Assembly (NCBI GenBank): GCA_020444165.1
Contig: JAHLLK010000077.1
Span: 1 to 27,032, forward strand
DNA: 27,032 bases
Reading direction: 5' to 3'
DNA from: Deltaproteobacteria bacterium
GTDB taxonomy: Bacteria > Desulfobacterota > Desulfarculia > Desulfarculales > Desulfarculaceae
Positions 1 through 6,717 of this stretch are shown one piece after another (position 1 is the stretch's first letter; every line of letters begins with the position of its first letter). A program made the position numbers and the translations under genes. The notes under the pieces were generated by a model. The model saw only the letters and a list, made by a program, of their open reading frames with translations, ran no database searches and had not been told where the DNA came from.

Positions 1-359
1 GCCGCGTCGCCGCGGCGGGCAATGCGTGTCGTGCGAGGTTAGTTTATAGACCGGACGTGGTACGCTCCCGACGGGAGGCCGCACACTATGTGGGCCTATG
101 GTGCCGCGTCGCCGCGGCTCGCAATGCGGGTCGGGGGAGGTTAGTTTTCAGACCGGACGCGGTACGCTCCCGACGGGAGGCCGCACACTATGTGGGCCTA
201 ATGTGCCGCGTCGCCGCGGCGGGCGTAGCGGGTCGTGCGAGCTTAGCTTTCAGATCGGGCGTTGTTCGCTCCCGACGAGAGGCCGCGTGCCACGGCGGGC
301 AATGCGTGTCGTGCGAGGTTAGTTTATAGACCGGACGTGGTACGCTCCCGACGGGAGGC
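1..359. repeat. 102-bp tandem repeat array, four units
   Basis: Units start at 1, 103, 205 and 282. Units 1 and 2 are each 102 bp. Unit 3 is about 77 bp because the segment containing CACACTATGTG is missing, and unit 4 breaks off near 359. Unit 4 matches unit 1 over roughly 60 bp (301-359 against 21-79) better than it matches its neighbours, which points to amplification or conversion within the array. Units 1-3 begin with a perfect 6-bp inverted repeat, GCCGCG-TCGC-CGCGGC, and carry the dyad CTCCCG-A-CGGGAG near the end, imperfect in unit 3. Because 102 is a multiple of 3, reading frames stay open across units, but no start site or recognisable protein is visible, so I treat it as non-coding. 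The array probably continues left of the window. Confidence 0.85.
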
Positions 360-398
360 TGTGACCAAGGTTTGCCCACGTTGAACTAACAACTCCGT

Positions 399-429
399 CC
401 CCTGGCTCATGCCGGGGGGCGTTCTTTTT
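399..429 (+). terminator. Rho-independent terminator-like hairpin
   Basis: CCCCTGGC (399-406), loop TCAT and GCCGGGGG form an 8-bp stem with one G-T pair, followed by GCGTTCTTTTTC. It lies just downstream of the tandem repeat array and points rightward. It could end a transcript crossing the repeats, but no gene upstream is visible. Confidence 0.45.
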
Positions 430-544
430 CTCGCGCTGCCTCACGCTCCGTCGCAGGCGAACCGCGGTAGACCGCCCTCTGCCTCCGCCCTAACCGCCTC
501 CCGCTTACCGCTTGCCGCTTCTCTCTTTCTCCGGATTATCTCGC

Positions 545-650
545 CCCTTGGAAGGCAAAAAATGTTCGCCGAATCTCGGATGGCGCGTGAGCGGCCCGCC
601 CGACCAAGCACCTCCTTCCATCCCAAGGAACATTTTTTTGCCGCCAAGGG
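545..650. repeat. Long inverted repeat (23-nt arms)
   Basis: The arms at 545-567 and 628-650 are near-perfect reverse complements. Both contain CCCTTGG, a run of A (T in the second arm) and TGTTC (GAACA). The 60-nt loop holds no gene. This resembles the purine/pyrimidine-rich gene-end hairpins elsewhere in the window but has a longer loop and a different sequence. Function is unknown. Confidence 0.6.
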
Positions 651-684
651 GAACGCCCCCGCCTCAGCAGGGCGAGCGGGGAAC

Positions 685-725
685 GGTCAACCCCGAGCGA
701 AGCGAGCCAAAGGGGAGGGTTGACC
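685..725. repeat. 9-bp inverted repeat GGTCAACCC/GGGTTGACC
   Basis: Perfect arms at 685-693 and 717-725 enclose GAGCGAAGCGAG. It could form a stable stem-loop in RNA. No T-run follows, so it is not a standard terminator. Confidence 0.5.
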
Positions 726-880
726 GGCTCCCAGCCGACCTGCTATCCCCCGCTTCCTACCATCGCCCAACGTTCTCCCCCTCTTCTCTAAACCCTGCCA
801 GCTTCGCGCCCCAGACCAAACAACCCGGAGGCGCCTCCACACGCGTCTCCTCCGGATTTTCCCCAGGCGTCTGACAGCAT

Positions 881-2359
881 CTACTCCCGGGCCAGGGCCC
901 CCAAAAGCCGGGGCAGGGGCAGCATCCCCAGGTAGGCCCCTTCCCAGGTGATCACCAGGGGGTCATGCAGGCGCGGCTCCGGGCGCTCCAGGGCCCGGTG
1001 GGCCGCCTCCCGCAGGGAAGCCGCCGCGTCCACGCACAGGAACTCCCGCTCCATGATCGCCGCCACCGGCTGGTCCCAGCCCGTCTCACCGTAGCTCTTC
1101 CCCGCCAGATCCCCGCCCAGCCGGGCGTGGCTCACCAGGCCCACGGGAAGCTCCCCTTCCAACACGGCCAGGGCAAAGAAGGGCGGCCGGCCGGCCAGGG
1201 CCTCCCGGACCTCCCGCAGGGTGGCCTCGGGCGCCAGGGTCGGCCACGCCTCCAGCAGCTCCTCCAGGGGGAACGGCCCCTTTTCCGGGCCGAGTTTGCT
1301 CCGGTAATCCCGCACCTGGTAGGTCTCCACCGGCTGGGCGATGCCCTTGGCCTTGATGACCCCTCTTTTGCGGCAAGCAACCACGTCTTTCACCAGGGAC
1401 CAAGTCTCACGCGCGATGAGAATCTGGTCAGGGTCGGCGGCTTGTTGCAACCGGAAAGCCAGGTTCACCTGCCCGCCGATCACGGTGTATTCCATCTTGC
1501 GTTGGCTGCCGAAATTGCCCACCGTGCAGAACCCGGTGTTGATACCGACCCGGATCTGGAAGGGCCGCTGGATGCCCTGGGCGGCCCAGTCCCGTTGCAG
1601 CCCGGCCATGGCCTCGCGCATCTCCAGGGCCATGCTCACGCAGGCCAGGGCGTCCTCCCGGGCGCCTAGGCTGGCGGGGTCGCCGAAGAACACCAGGATG
1701 GCGTCGCCCATGAACTTGTCGATCGTGCCGCCGTGCCGCAGGGCGATCTCCGACATCTCGTTCAGGTAGTGGTTCAACAAACCCGCCAGCTCCTCGGGCT
1801 CCAGGTTGTCGGCGGTCTCGGTGAAACGCACGATGTCCGAAAAGAAGATGCTCAATTTTTTGCGGTGGCTGCCAATGTTGGCGCCGGCCTGGCCCTCGAA
1901 GATGGCCTGATAGAGCTGGGGTGAAACGTAGCGCGAGAGGTTTTCCGACACCTCGGCGATGCGGCGGCGGCTTTCGATCAGCTCCAGGGCGTTGACCACC
2001 CTGGCCTTCAGCACCGGGACCACGAAGGGTTTGGTGATGTAGTCCGCCGCTCCCATTTCCAAGCCCCGCAGCTCGTGCTCGTCCTGGCTCATGGCGGTGA
2101 TGAAGATCACCGGGATGCCCCGGGTGGCCGGATCGTCCCGGAGGCGCCCCAGCACCTCAAAGCCGTCCATGCCCGGCATCATGATGTCCAAAAGGATCAG
2201 ATCCGGCCGCAGCTCCGCGGCTGCCTCCAGGGCGCCGGGCCCGTCCAGGGCCACGCTCACTCCGCAGATATCGCCCAGGGCGTCCACCAGGATGTCCAGG
2301 TTGGCCTCGGTGTCATCCACGGCCAGGACATTGCAGTCGGCCAGGCTTCTTACCGGCAT
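881..2359 (-). CDS. Response regulator with class III adenylate cyclase and CBS-like C-terminal region
   Basis: This 492-residue cytoplasmic protein probably makes cAMP from ATP under control of a phosphorelay. Residues 9-125 are a REC receiver domain with the acidic pair D15/D16, phosphoacceptor D58 (LILLDIMMPG), T88 and K110 (KPF). Residues about 165-345 are a class III nucleotide cyclase domain: the metal aspartates are D175 (FFSDIVRF) and D219 (KFMGDAI), K215 is the usual adenine-selecting lysine, and VNLAFRLQ carries the transition-state Asn and Arg. Residues about 370-490 resemble a paired CBS-like module (MEREFLCVDAAASL, ITWEGAYLGMLPL), possibly a second input. The ATG at 2359 follows GGGAGG. 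The first two domains are clear. The CBS assignment is tentative. No cognate histidine kinase is adjacent. Confidence 0.9.
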   Translation of the reverse strand: MPVRSLADCNVLAVDDTEANLDILVDALGDICGVSVALDGPGALEAAAELRPDLILLDIMMPGMDGFEVLGRLRDDPATRGIPVIFITAMSQDEHELRGLEMGAADYITKPFVVPVLKARVVNALELIESRRRIAEVSENLSRYVSPQLYQAIFEGQAGANIGSHRKKLSIFFSDIVRFTETADNLEPEELAGLLNHYLNEMSEIALRHGGTIDKFMGDAILVFFGDPASLGAREDALACVSMALEMREAMAGLQRDWAAQGIQRPFQIRVGINTGFCTVGNFGSQRKMEYTVIGGQVNLAFRLQQAADPDQILIARETWSLVKDVVACRKRGVIKAKGIAQPVETYQVRDYRSKLGPEKGPFPLEELLEAWPTLAPEATLREVREALAGRPPFFALAVLEGELPVGLVSHARLGGDLAGKSYGETGWDQPVAAIMEREFLCVDAAASLREAAHRALERPEPRLHDPLVITWEGAYLGMLPLPRLLGALARE

Positions 2360-2413
2360 GCCGCCTCCCGATTAGCTTTGGGCCCCATCAAACCAAGGGA
2401 AGGAAACTAATTT

Positions 2414-2557
2414 GAGACCGTTGCACAAGGCTTCCTGCCTTGTGCAACGTCGGGCCATCCTTGGCCCACCTCGGCCATTGCATGCCTTAATCGCGTTCCA
2501 CGACCATTTTATCGGCAACATCAAGATGATATATGTGTTTAGCCATGCAATGGCCTC
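2414..2557. mobile_element. 144-bp MITE-like element with TIRs and AATTT target duplication
   Basis: The outer ends GAGACCGTTGCA (2414-2425) and TGCAATGGCCTC (2546-2557) are inverted repeats matching at 10 of 12 positions. The element is flanked directly by AATTT at 2409-2413 and 2558-2562, as expected of a 5-bp target-site duplication. Inside are a 13-bp perfect hairpin (arms 2419-2431 and 2437-2449), a 6-bp hairpin GGGCCA-TCCT-TGGCCC (2452-2467), and an AT-richer 87-bp unit from 2471 with its own 11-bp inverted ends (2473-2483 and 2545-2555). It encodes no protein. The two-hairpin part is shared, in opposite orientation, with the element at 26889. Which transposase moves it is unknown. Confidence 0.7.
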
Positions 2558-2560
2558 AAT

Positions 2561-3193
2561 TTACACCACATTGCCTTTCCTTTTGGAAAGGGGTGTGGGG
2601 AAAACCTTTTTCTTTGGGCGGCCAAAGAAAAAGGTTTTCCCCAGCTCTTTCTCCAAAATGCCGTACCCCCGGCGGCCATAGACGGCCACGAGGACCAGGG
2701 GCAGGAACATCACGATTTCCAGGGCCATGCCCTGGAGGGAGCGGGTTTGGTGCAAGAGGCCCCAGAGGCCGGCGGGGGAGTGGGCGTAGTAGGCGGTGGG
2801 CACCAGTTGCACCGGGGAGAGCCAGGCTTGGTGGCTCCAGGGCCAGAAAAAGGGCACCCCGGGGCCGCCGGCCATGAGGCAGTCCAGGAGCGGGTGGGCG
2901 GCCGCCACCAGGAACATGGCCGGCCAGGCGCGGGCCAGGCCTGGCCAGCCCTGGCGCAAGGCGGGCAGCGCGGCCACCAGGGCCAGGAGCAGGGCCGCCA
3001 CCAGGCTGTGGCTGGGGCCGCGGTGGGTCACCGCGTGCGGCCAGAGCATGGCCGCCACCACGTCCAAATCCGGGGCCACGGCCAGCCCCAGGGCCAGCAG
3101 CCCCCCCGGCCAGCCGGAGGGCAGGCCGGCCGGCCGCTCCAGGGCCTTGTACACCGCGAGCCCGGCCAGGGCATGGCCCACCAGGCTGCTCAT
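2561..3193 (-). CDS. YdjM/DUF457-family membrane-bound metal-dependent hydrolase
   Basis: This is a polytopic inner-membrane protein of the LexA-regulated YdjM-like putative hydrolase family (PF04307 type). The exact substrate is unknown. Family motifs from the chosen start are GH (H7), PDLD (D42, D44), HRGPSH (H57, R58, H62) and HPLLD (H100, D104), spaced among hydrophobic helices. The ATG at 3193 follows GGAGGGGG and begins MSSLVGHALAG as expected. An upstream in-frame start at 3250 would overlap the 3' end of the next gene. The last residues, from about 184, are encoded by the terminator-like hairpin and its flank (KTFFFGRPKKKVFP and beyond) and are unlike the family, so the native C-terminus seems to have been replaced. 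No LexA box was recognised. Confidence 0.8.
   Translation of the reverse strand: MSSLVGHALAGLAVYKALERPAGLPSGWPGGLLALGLAVAPDLDVVAAMLWPHAVTHRGPSHSLVAALLLALVAALPALRQGWPGLARAWPAMFLVAAAHPLLDCLMAGGPGVPFFWPWSHQAWLSPVQLVPTAYYAHSPAGLWGLLHQTRSLQGMALEIVMFLPLVLVAVYGRRGYGILEKELGKTFFFGRPKKKVFPTPLSKRKGNVV
2597..2642. terminator. Bidirectional terminator-like hairpin, repeat family copy 1
   Basis: Arms 2597-2617 and 2622-2642 are perfect 21-bp inverted repeats (GGGGAAAACC... / ...GGTTTTCCCC) with loop GCGG. The stem contains internal T and A runs, so transcripts from either side would form a GC-rich stem with U-rich sequence. Outside the hairpin, on the minus strand, CCCCACACCCC resembles the flanks of copies at 6093, 20162 and 26802. 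Unusually, it lies inside the 3' end of the reading frame of the neighbouring membrane hydrolase. Confidence 0.7.
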
Positions 3194-3233
3194 GGCCGGG
3201 GAGCCCCCTCCGGCGGGGTGGAGCGGGAGGGCC

Positions 3234-4004
3234 TCATCGCACCCCGCCACCGGGGGTGGGGGTGGCGCCCAGGGCCTGACCGATCTGTAGCATGAGCCAC
3301 AGGTAGAAATTGAGGGGCTCGCCCTTGATGCCGCTTTGGCCGTTCAGGCCCCAGTCGGTGAGGACCATATCCGTGTCCGCGGTCTTGGCCAGCACCAGCC
3401 CCAGGGGCGGGACCTCCTCGCTCACCACGGTTTCCACGGGATGGCCGGCGGCATCCCGGCCGCCTACCTCGATAACCGCAATTTCGCGCCCAGCCACGGT
3501 GCGGCGTCCCCGATTGGGAGCTCCGTCCAGGCTGATGGGTTTGAAATCGCCCACCTGGGGGTCCTCGCCCTGGTAGAAGCTCTCCGGCACCACAAAGGGG
3601 TCGTAGCCCGCCGGCTGCACCACCACCTCGCACAGGGTTCCGGGGCCCCGGGGGGTGTCCTGGGCCAGGAGGCGGGTGACCACGGTCTCCCCCTTGGCGG
3701 TGGTCACCGCGATCTCCATCCAAAACCCGGGCTGGTCGCGGCAGGTGGCGCGCTCCAGGGTGGTCAGGCGCATGCGGTAGTTTTCCTGCTTCTTCTTGTC
3801 CTTCACCTGGTACACGGCCCAGGCCCCGGGCTGGTAGTGGAAGGCGTCGCCCACCAGGGGCACGGGTTTCTGCCCCTGCACCGGGGTGTCGCCGGCCGCC
3901 AAGGCGGGGCCGGGCGCCCAGCCCCCGCCGGCCAACAGGACCAGCCCGGCTCCCATGGCCAACCTGGTCCAGGCCCGCCAAAGGGCCAGCTTTTGCTTAC
4001 GCAT
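3234..4004 (-). CDS. Exported protein of unknown function
   Basis: I do not recognise a named family. The 256-residue product starts with a basic MRKQK, a hydrophobic stretch (about residues 15-28) and a signal-peptidase-like ALAA site near 35, so it is probably periplasmic or outer-membrane associated. The mature part is largely beta-type and lacks Cys-rich or obvious catalytic motifs. It has a conserved-looking segment near GAWAVYQVKDKKKQ and an acidic middle. The ATG at 4002-4004 is preceded by GGAGGA. The frame is open further upstream to 4226, but that part looks non-coding. It lies 40 bp upstream of the YdjM-like gene on the same strand, so the two may be co-transcribed. Confidence 0.7.
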   Translation of the reverse strand: MRKQKLALWRAWTRLAMGAGLVLLAGGGWAPGPALAAGDTPVQGQKPVPLVGDAFHYQPGAWAVYQVKDKKKQENYRMRLTTLERATCRDQPGFWMEIAVTTAKGETVVTRLLAQDTPRGPGTLCEVVVQPAGYDPFVVPESFYQGEDPQVGDFKPISLDGAPNRGRRTVAGREIAVIEVGGRDAAGHPVETVVSEEVPPLGLVLAKTADTDMVLTDWGLNGQSGIKGEPLNFYLWLMLQIGQALGATPTPGGGVR

Positions 4005-4237
4005 GCTTCTTGTTTCCTCCCGGGGAAGGTTTTCGCGGGGGCAGGCGGGGCGTGGGGGGGCACCTCCATCCAACCCGGTAAGGGCCTCGTTTGGCAAGCC
4101 CCAAATTGTCCGGGCGGGGCCGGGAGGCTTCCTGCTGGTTTTTGACGGGGAGGGGCTTACAATCTTAAAGGAGAGCGGCCGGGGGCCAGCCCCGGCCCGG
4201 GCCGCGATCCCGTTTATCCCAGCCATAAGGAGGCCCC

Positions 4238-5149
4238 ATGGGAGAAACCCGCCGTATTAAGAAAGTTTACCGCAGCCGGCCCACCATCGAGGGCGCGGGG
4301 GTGCACCTCAAACGGGCCTTGGGCCAGAGCGAGGCCCCGCAGTTCGATCCCTTCCTCTTGCTGGATGATTTTCACGGCACCGATCCGGCCCTGTACGAGG
4401 CCGGCTTTCCCTGGCATCCCCACCGGGGCATCGAGACCATCACCTACGTGCTCACCGGCGAGGTGGCCCACGGCGACAGCCTGGGCAACTCCGGGGTGAT
4501 CCAACCAGGCGACGTGCAGTGGATGACCGCCGGCCAGGGCATAGTGCACCAGGAGATGCCCCACGGCGACCAGCGGGGGGTGCTTTGGGGCTTGCAGCTC
4601 TGGGCCAATCTGCCGGCCAGCCACAAGATGATGCCGCCCCGCTACCGGGGGTTGACCGCGGCGGAGATCCCGGCGGTGGAGGCGCCGGGCGGGGCCCAGG
4701 TGAAAGTCATCGCCGGGGAGATCGCCGGGGTGGCGGGCGCGGTGCGGGACATCGTGACCCTGCCCCAATATTTGGACGTGAGCCTGCCGGCCGGGGCCGA
4801 GTTCCGCCACGCCATCCCGCGGGGCCACACCGTGTTGGCCTACGTGCTGGAGGGGCGCGGCTATTTTTGCGAGGACCAGGACCGCTTCGCCCACGAATCC
4901 GTGGACGCCCAGTGGTACGATTTGACCCGGGAGCCCTACCTGGGGCCCGAGACCCTGATCTGGTACACCGACGGCGACGAGGTGAAGGTGACCACCCAGG
5001 ACCTGCCGGCGCGCTTCCTGTTGATCTCGGGCCAGCCCCTGGGCGAGCCGGTGGCCTGGTGGGGGCCCATCGTGATGAACACCCAGGAGGAGCTGCGGGC
5101 CGCTTTCGAGCAGTACCAGAACGGCACATTCCTGAGCGGCGGAAAATAG
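4238..5149 (+). CDS. Pirin family protein
   Basis: This 303-residue bicupin belongs to the pirin family. Members bind Fe(II), and some have quercetin 2,3-dioxygenase activity or modulate other proteins, so the physiological role cannot be read from sequence. The N-terminal cupin metal ligands are all present: H60 and H62 in FPWHPHRGIETITYV, then H104 and E106 in MTAGQGIVHQEMP. The C-terminal cupin lies at about residues 175-290. Length is normal. AAGGAGG lies shortly upstream of the ATG. It is transcribed divergently from the exported protein gene (233 bp between). A HAD gene follows after 200 bp. Confidence 0.93.
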   Translation: MGETRRIKKVYRSRPTIEGAGVHLKRALGQSEAPQFDPFLLLDDFHGTDPALYEAGFPWHPHRGIETITYVLTGEVAHGDSLGNSGVIQPGDVQWMTAGQGIVHQEMPHGDQRGVLWGLQLWANLPASHKMMPPRYRGLTAAEIPAVEAPGGAQVKVIAGEIAGVAGAVRDIVTLPQYLDVSLPAGAEFRHAIPRGHTVLAYVLEGRGYFCEDQDRFAHESVDAQWYDLTREPYLGPETLIWYTDGDEVKVTTQDLPARFLLISGQPLGEPVAWWGPIVMNTQEELRAAFEQYQNGTFLSGGK

Positions 5150-5184
5150 CTTAGGATGTGGATTTTCGGACGCGGGCGGCTTCG

Positions 5185-5317
5185 CCGGTCCGGGGCGCAA
5201 AATGTGGTCTGAAAAACTGGAAATCACTAGCGGAACCAAGGCACCAAATCAACTCGTGGTCGGACCAGCCACCCGTCCCCTCACAAATGATCCGGACTGG
5301 CTCCCCCCCCGGACCGG
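5185..5317. repeat. 11-bp inverted repeat flanking 111 bp between pirin and HAD genes
   Basis: CCGGTCCGGGG (5185-5195) and CCCCGGACCGG (5307-5317) are perfect reverse complements. The sequence between them is lower in GC than its surroundings and holds no gene. It could be a decayed insertion or chance in GC-rich DNA. Confidence 0.35.
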
Positions 5318-5350
5318 TAGCGCCGCTCCTCCGCGCGAAAGGACAAGGCC

Positions 5351-6025
5351 ATGGCCGCCGAGCCTCTGGAGGCCCTCATCTTTGATTTCGACGGCACCCT
5401 GGCCGTTTTGAACCTGGACTTCGACTTGATGCGCCAACGGGTGCGCGAGATGGCCCGGGCGCGGGGCTATGCCGGCGCGTGGCCCGCGGGCCACCTTTTG
5501 GAGGAGGTGGCGGGGTTGACCCGGAGCCTGGGCCCGGAGTTCGCCAGGGCGGCCGAGGAGATAATCGGCCAGGTGGAACTGGAGGCGGCGGCGCGGGGGG
5601 AGCTGTTCCCCTTCAGCCGGCCCCTGTTGGCCTCGGCCGGGGAGCGGGGCCTGGCCGTGGGCATCATCACCCGCAACTCCGGCGGCGCGGTGCGCCGGGT
5701 ATTTCCCGATTTGGCCCTCTATTGCCGGGCTTTCGTGCCCCGGGAGGAGGCGCCCCGGCCCAAACCCCACCCGGAACACATCCTCATCGCCCTGGCCCGT
5801 CTGGGCCTGGCCCCGGAGCGGGCGGCCATGGTGGGCGACCACCCCACGGACATGGAGGCCGCGCGGGCGGCCGGCTGCCTGGGGGTGGGGGTGGCCAGCG
5901 GGCGGACCGGGGAGGAGGAGCTGTGGCGGGCCGGGGCCCAGGTGGTGTTGCCCTCCGCCGGGGAGCTGTTGACCTGGCTGGACGCCAGGGAGGCCGAACC
6001 GGTGGCCCTGCCGGCCGGGGCGTGA
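5351..6025 (+). CDS. HAD-superfamily hydrolase, phosphoglycolate phosphatase-like
   Basis: This is a 224-residue cytoplasmic phosphatase of the HAD subfamily IA type. All four motifs are visible: motif I FDFDGTL (nucleophile D12, acid D14), motif II IITRNSG, motif III lysine in RPKPHPEH, and motif IV MVGDHPTDMEAA. A helical cap lies between motifs I and II (about residues 18-85), as in phosphoglycolate phosphatases, but the substrate cannot be decided. The ATG at 5351 has only a weak AAGGA-like site. The gene converges on the siroheme decarboxylase gene, with a shared hairpin terminator between them. Confidence 0.88.
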   Translation: MAAEPLEALIFDFDGTLAVLNLDFDLMRQRVREMARARGYAGAWPAGHLLEEVAGLTRSLGPEFARAAEEIIGQVELEAAARGELFPFSRPLLASAGERGLAVGIITRNSGGAVRRVFPDLALYCRAFVPREEAPRPKPHPEHILIALARLGLAPERAAMVGDHPTDMEAARAAGCLGVGVASGRTGEEELWRAGAQVVLPSAGELLTWLDAREAEPVALPAGA

Positions 6026-6092
6026 TACCACAGGACATGACCCTGGCCCAACTCAGATGAAACTCTAAAGTTTTTTGGGGGAAGGGGGGTGG

Positions 6093-6134
6093 GGGGGGAA
6101 ACCCCTTTTTTCTCAAAAAAAGGGGTTTCCCCCC
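6093..6134. terminator. Bidirectional terminator hairpin, repeat family copy 2
   Basis: Arms 6093-6111 and 6116-6134 are perfect 19-bp inverted repeats (GGGGGGAAACCCC... / ...GGGGTTTCCCCCC) with T and A runs around the loop. It separates the convergent HAD and siroheme decarboxylase genes and suits termination in both directions. The left flank AAGTTTTTTGGGGG, read on the other strand, is the same CCCCCAAAAAACTT found beside copies at 20162 and 26802. Confidence 0.8.
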
Positions 6135-6152
6135 ACATTCCCATTTCTTCAC

Positions 6153-6641
6153 TTAAACCGGAAAATCCACCTTGATCTTGAACAGTTCTATGGCGGGCAT
6201 GGAGCAGATCTCGGCCACGCCGGTTTTTTCGGCGATATCGGCCAGGTGTTCGTCGATTTCTGCCATGGTTTCGGCGATGAAGGTGAACCAGATATTGTAG
6301 TGGTGGCCGCGGCGGTAGTTATGGGTGACGCCGTGGTAGGAGTTCACCAGGTCCACGAACATTTCGATCTTGTCGTCGGGCACCTTGGCCCCGCAGAGGG
6401 TGGAGGCGAAGCCCAAGAGTGAGCTGTTGAAGTTGCCTCCGATGCGCCGGATGACCCCGATCTTTTTCAGGCGGGCCAGGCGCTCCAGCACCGTATCCTC
6501 GGGCAGGCCCAACTTCCGCCCCAGCACCAGGTAGGGACGCTCGTCCAGGGGCAGGCGCGACTGCACGGCCCGGAGGATGGCCCGGTCGATGTCGTCCAGG
6601 TTGGCGATGTCTTCCGCGGATTCCTGGGCGGCGGTCTGCAT
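6153..6641 (-). CDS. Siroheme decarboxylase subunit (AhbA/AhbB family, Lrp/AsnC-like)
   Basis: The 162-residue product is an Lrp/AsnC-fold protein of the siroheme decarboxylase family. AhbA and AhbB together decarboxylate siroheme to didecarboxysiroheme in the alternative haem pathway. A winged-helix region (about residues 20-75, DIDRAILRAVQ and VIRRIGGNFNSS) is followed by the ligand-type domain with VTHNYRRGHHYNIWFTF and the ending LFKIKVDF, typical of these enzymes rather than true Lrp regulators. I could not decide between the alpha and beta subunits. The ATG at 6641 is chosen. A GTG at 6653 with GGAAAA just upstream is an alternative. It lies 76 bp downstream of ahbD on the same strand, which supports a haem role. 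Confidence 0.85.
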   Translation of the reverse strand: MQTAAQESAEDIANLDDIDRAILRAVQSRLPLDERPYLVLGRKLGLPEDTVLERLARLKKIGVIRRIGGNFNSSLLGFASTLCGAKVPDDKIEMFVDLVNSYHGVTHNYRRGHHYNIWFTFIAETMAEIDEHLADIAEKTGVAEICSMPAIELFKIKVDFPV

Positions 6642-6717
6642 GCTGTTGGTCACTTTTCCGTTCTTTCCCCCGGGCGGCCCCCTTGGTTCCTCCCGGGTGT
6701 TGAGGGCGGCTCCCGGC

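Larger units (their letters stand above)
430..880. other. Non-coding, pyrimidine-rich intergenic region with inverted repeats
   Basis: No credible gene is seen in either strand. Short open frames here lack ribosome sites and family resemblance. The plus strand is strongly C/T-biased (for example 478-535 and 770-870). Two long-range inverted repeats lie inside, at 545-650 and 685-725, and are listed separately. Confidence 0.6.

Noticed and set aside
57..329. Open frame of 90 codons across the tandem repeats
   Set aside because: The frame stays open only because the unit is 102 bp. There is no ribosome site, no recognisable protein, and the other frames are similarly open.
1..359. CRISPR array
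   Set aside because: The repeats are directly tandem with no unique spacers and the unit is far longer than a CRISPR repeat.
6153..6641. Lrp/AsnC transcriptional regulator
   Set aside because: The VTHNYRRGHHYNIWFTF region, the LFKIKVDF ending and the neighbouring ahbD fit siroheme decarboxylase better.
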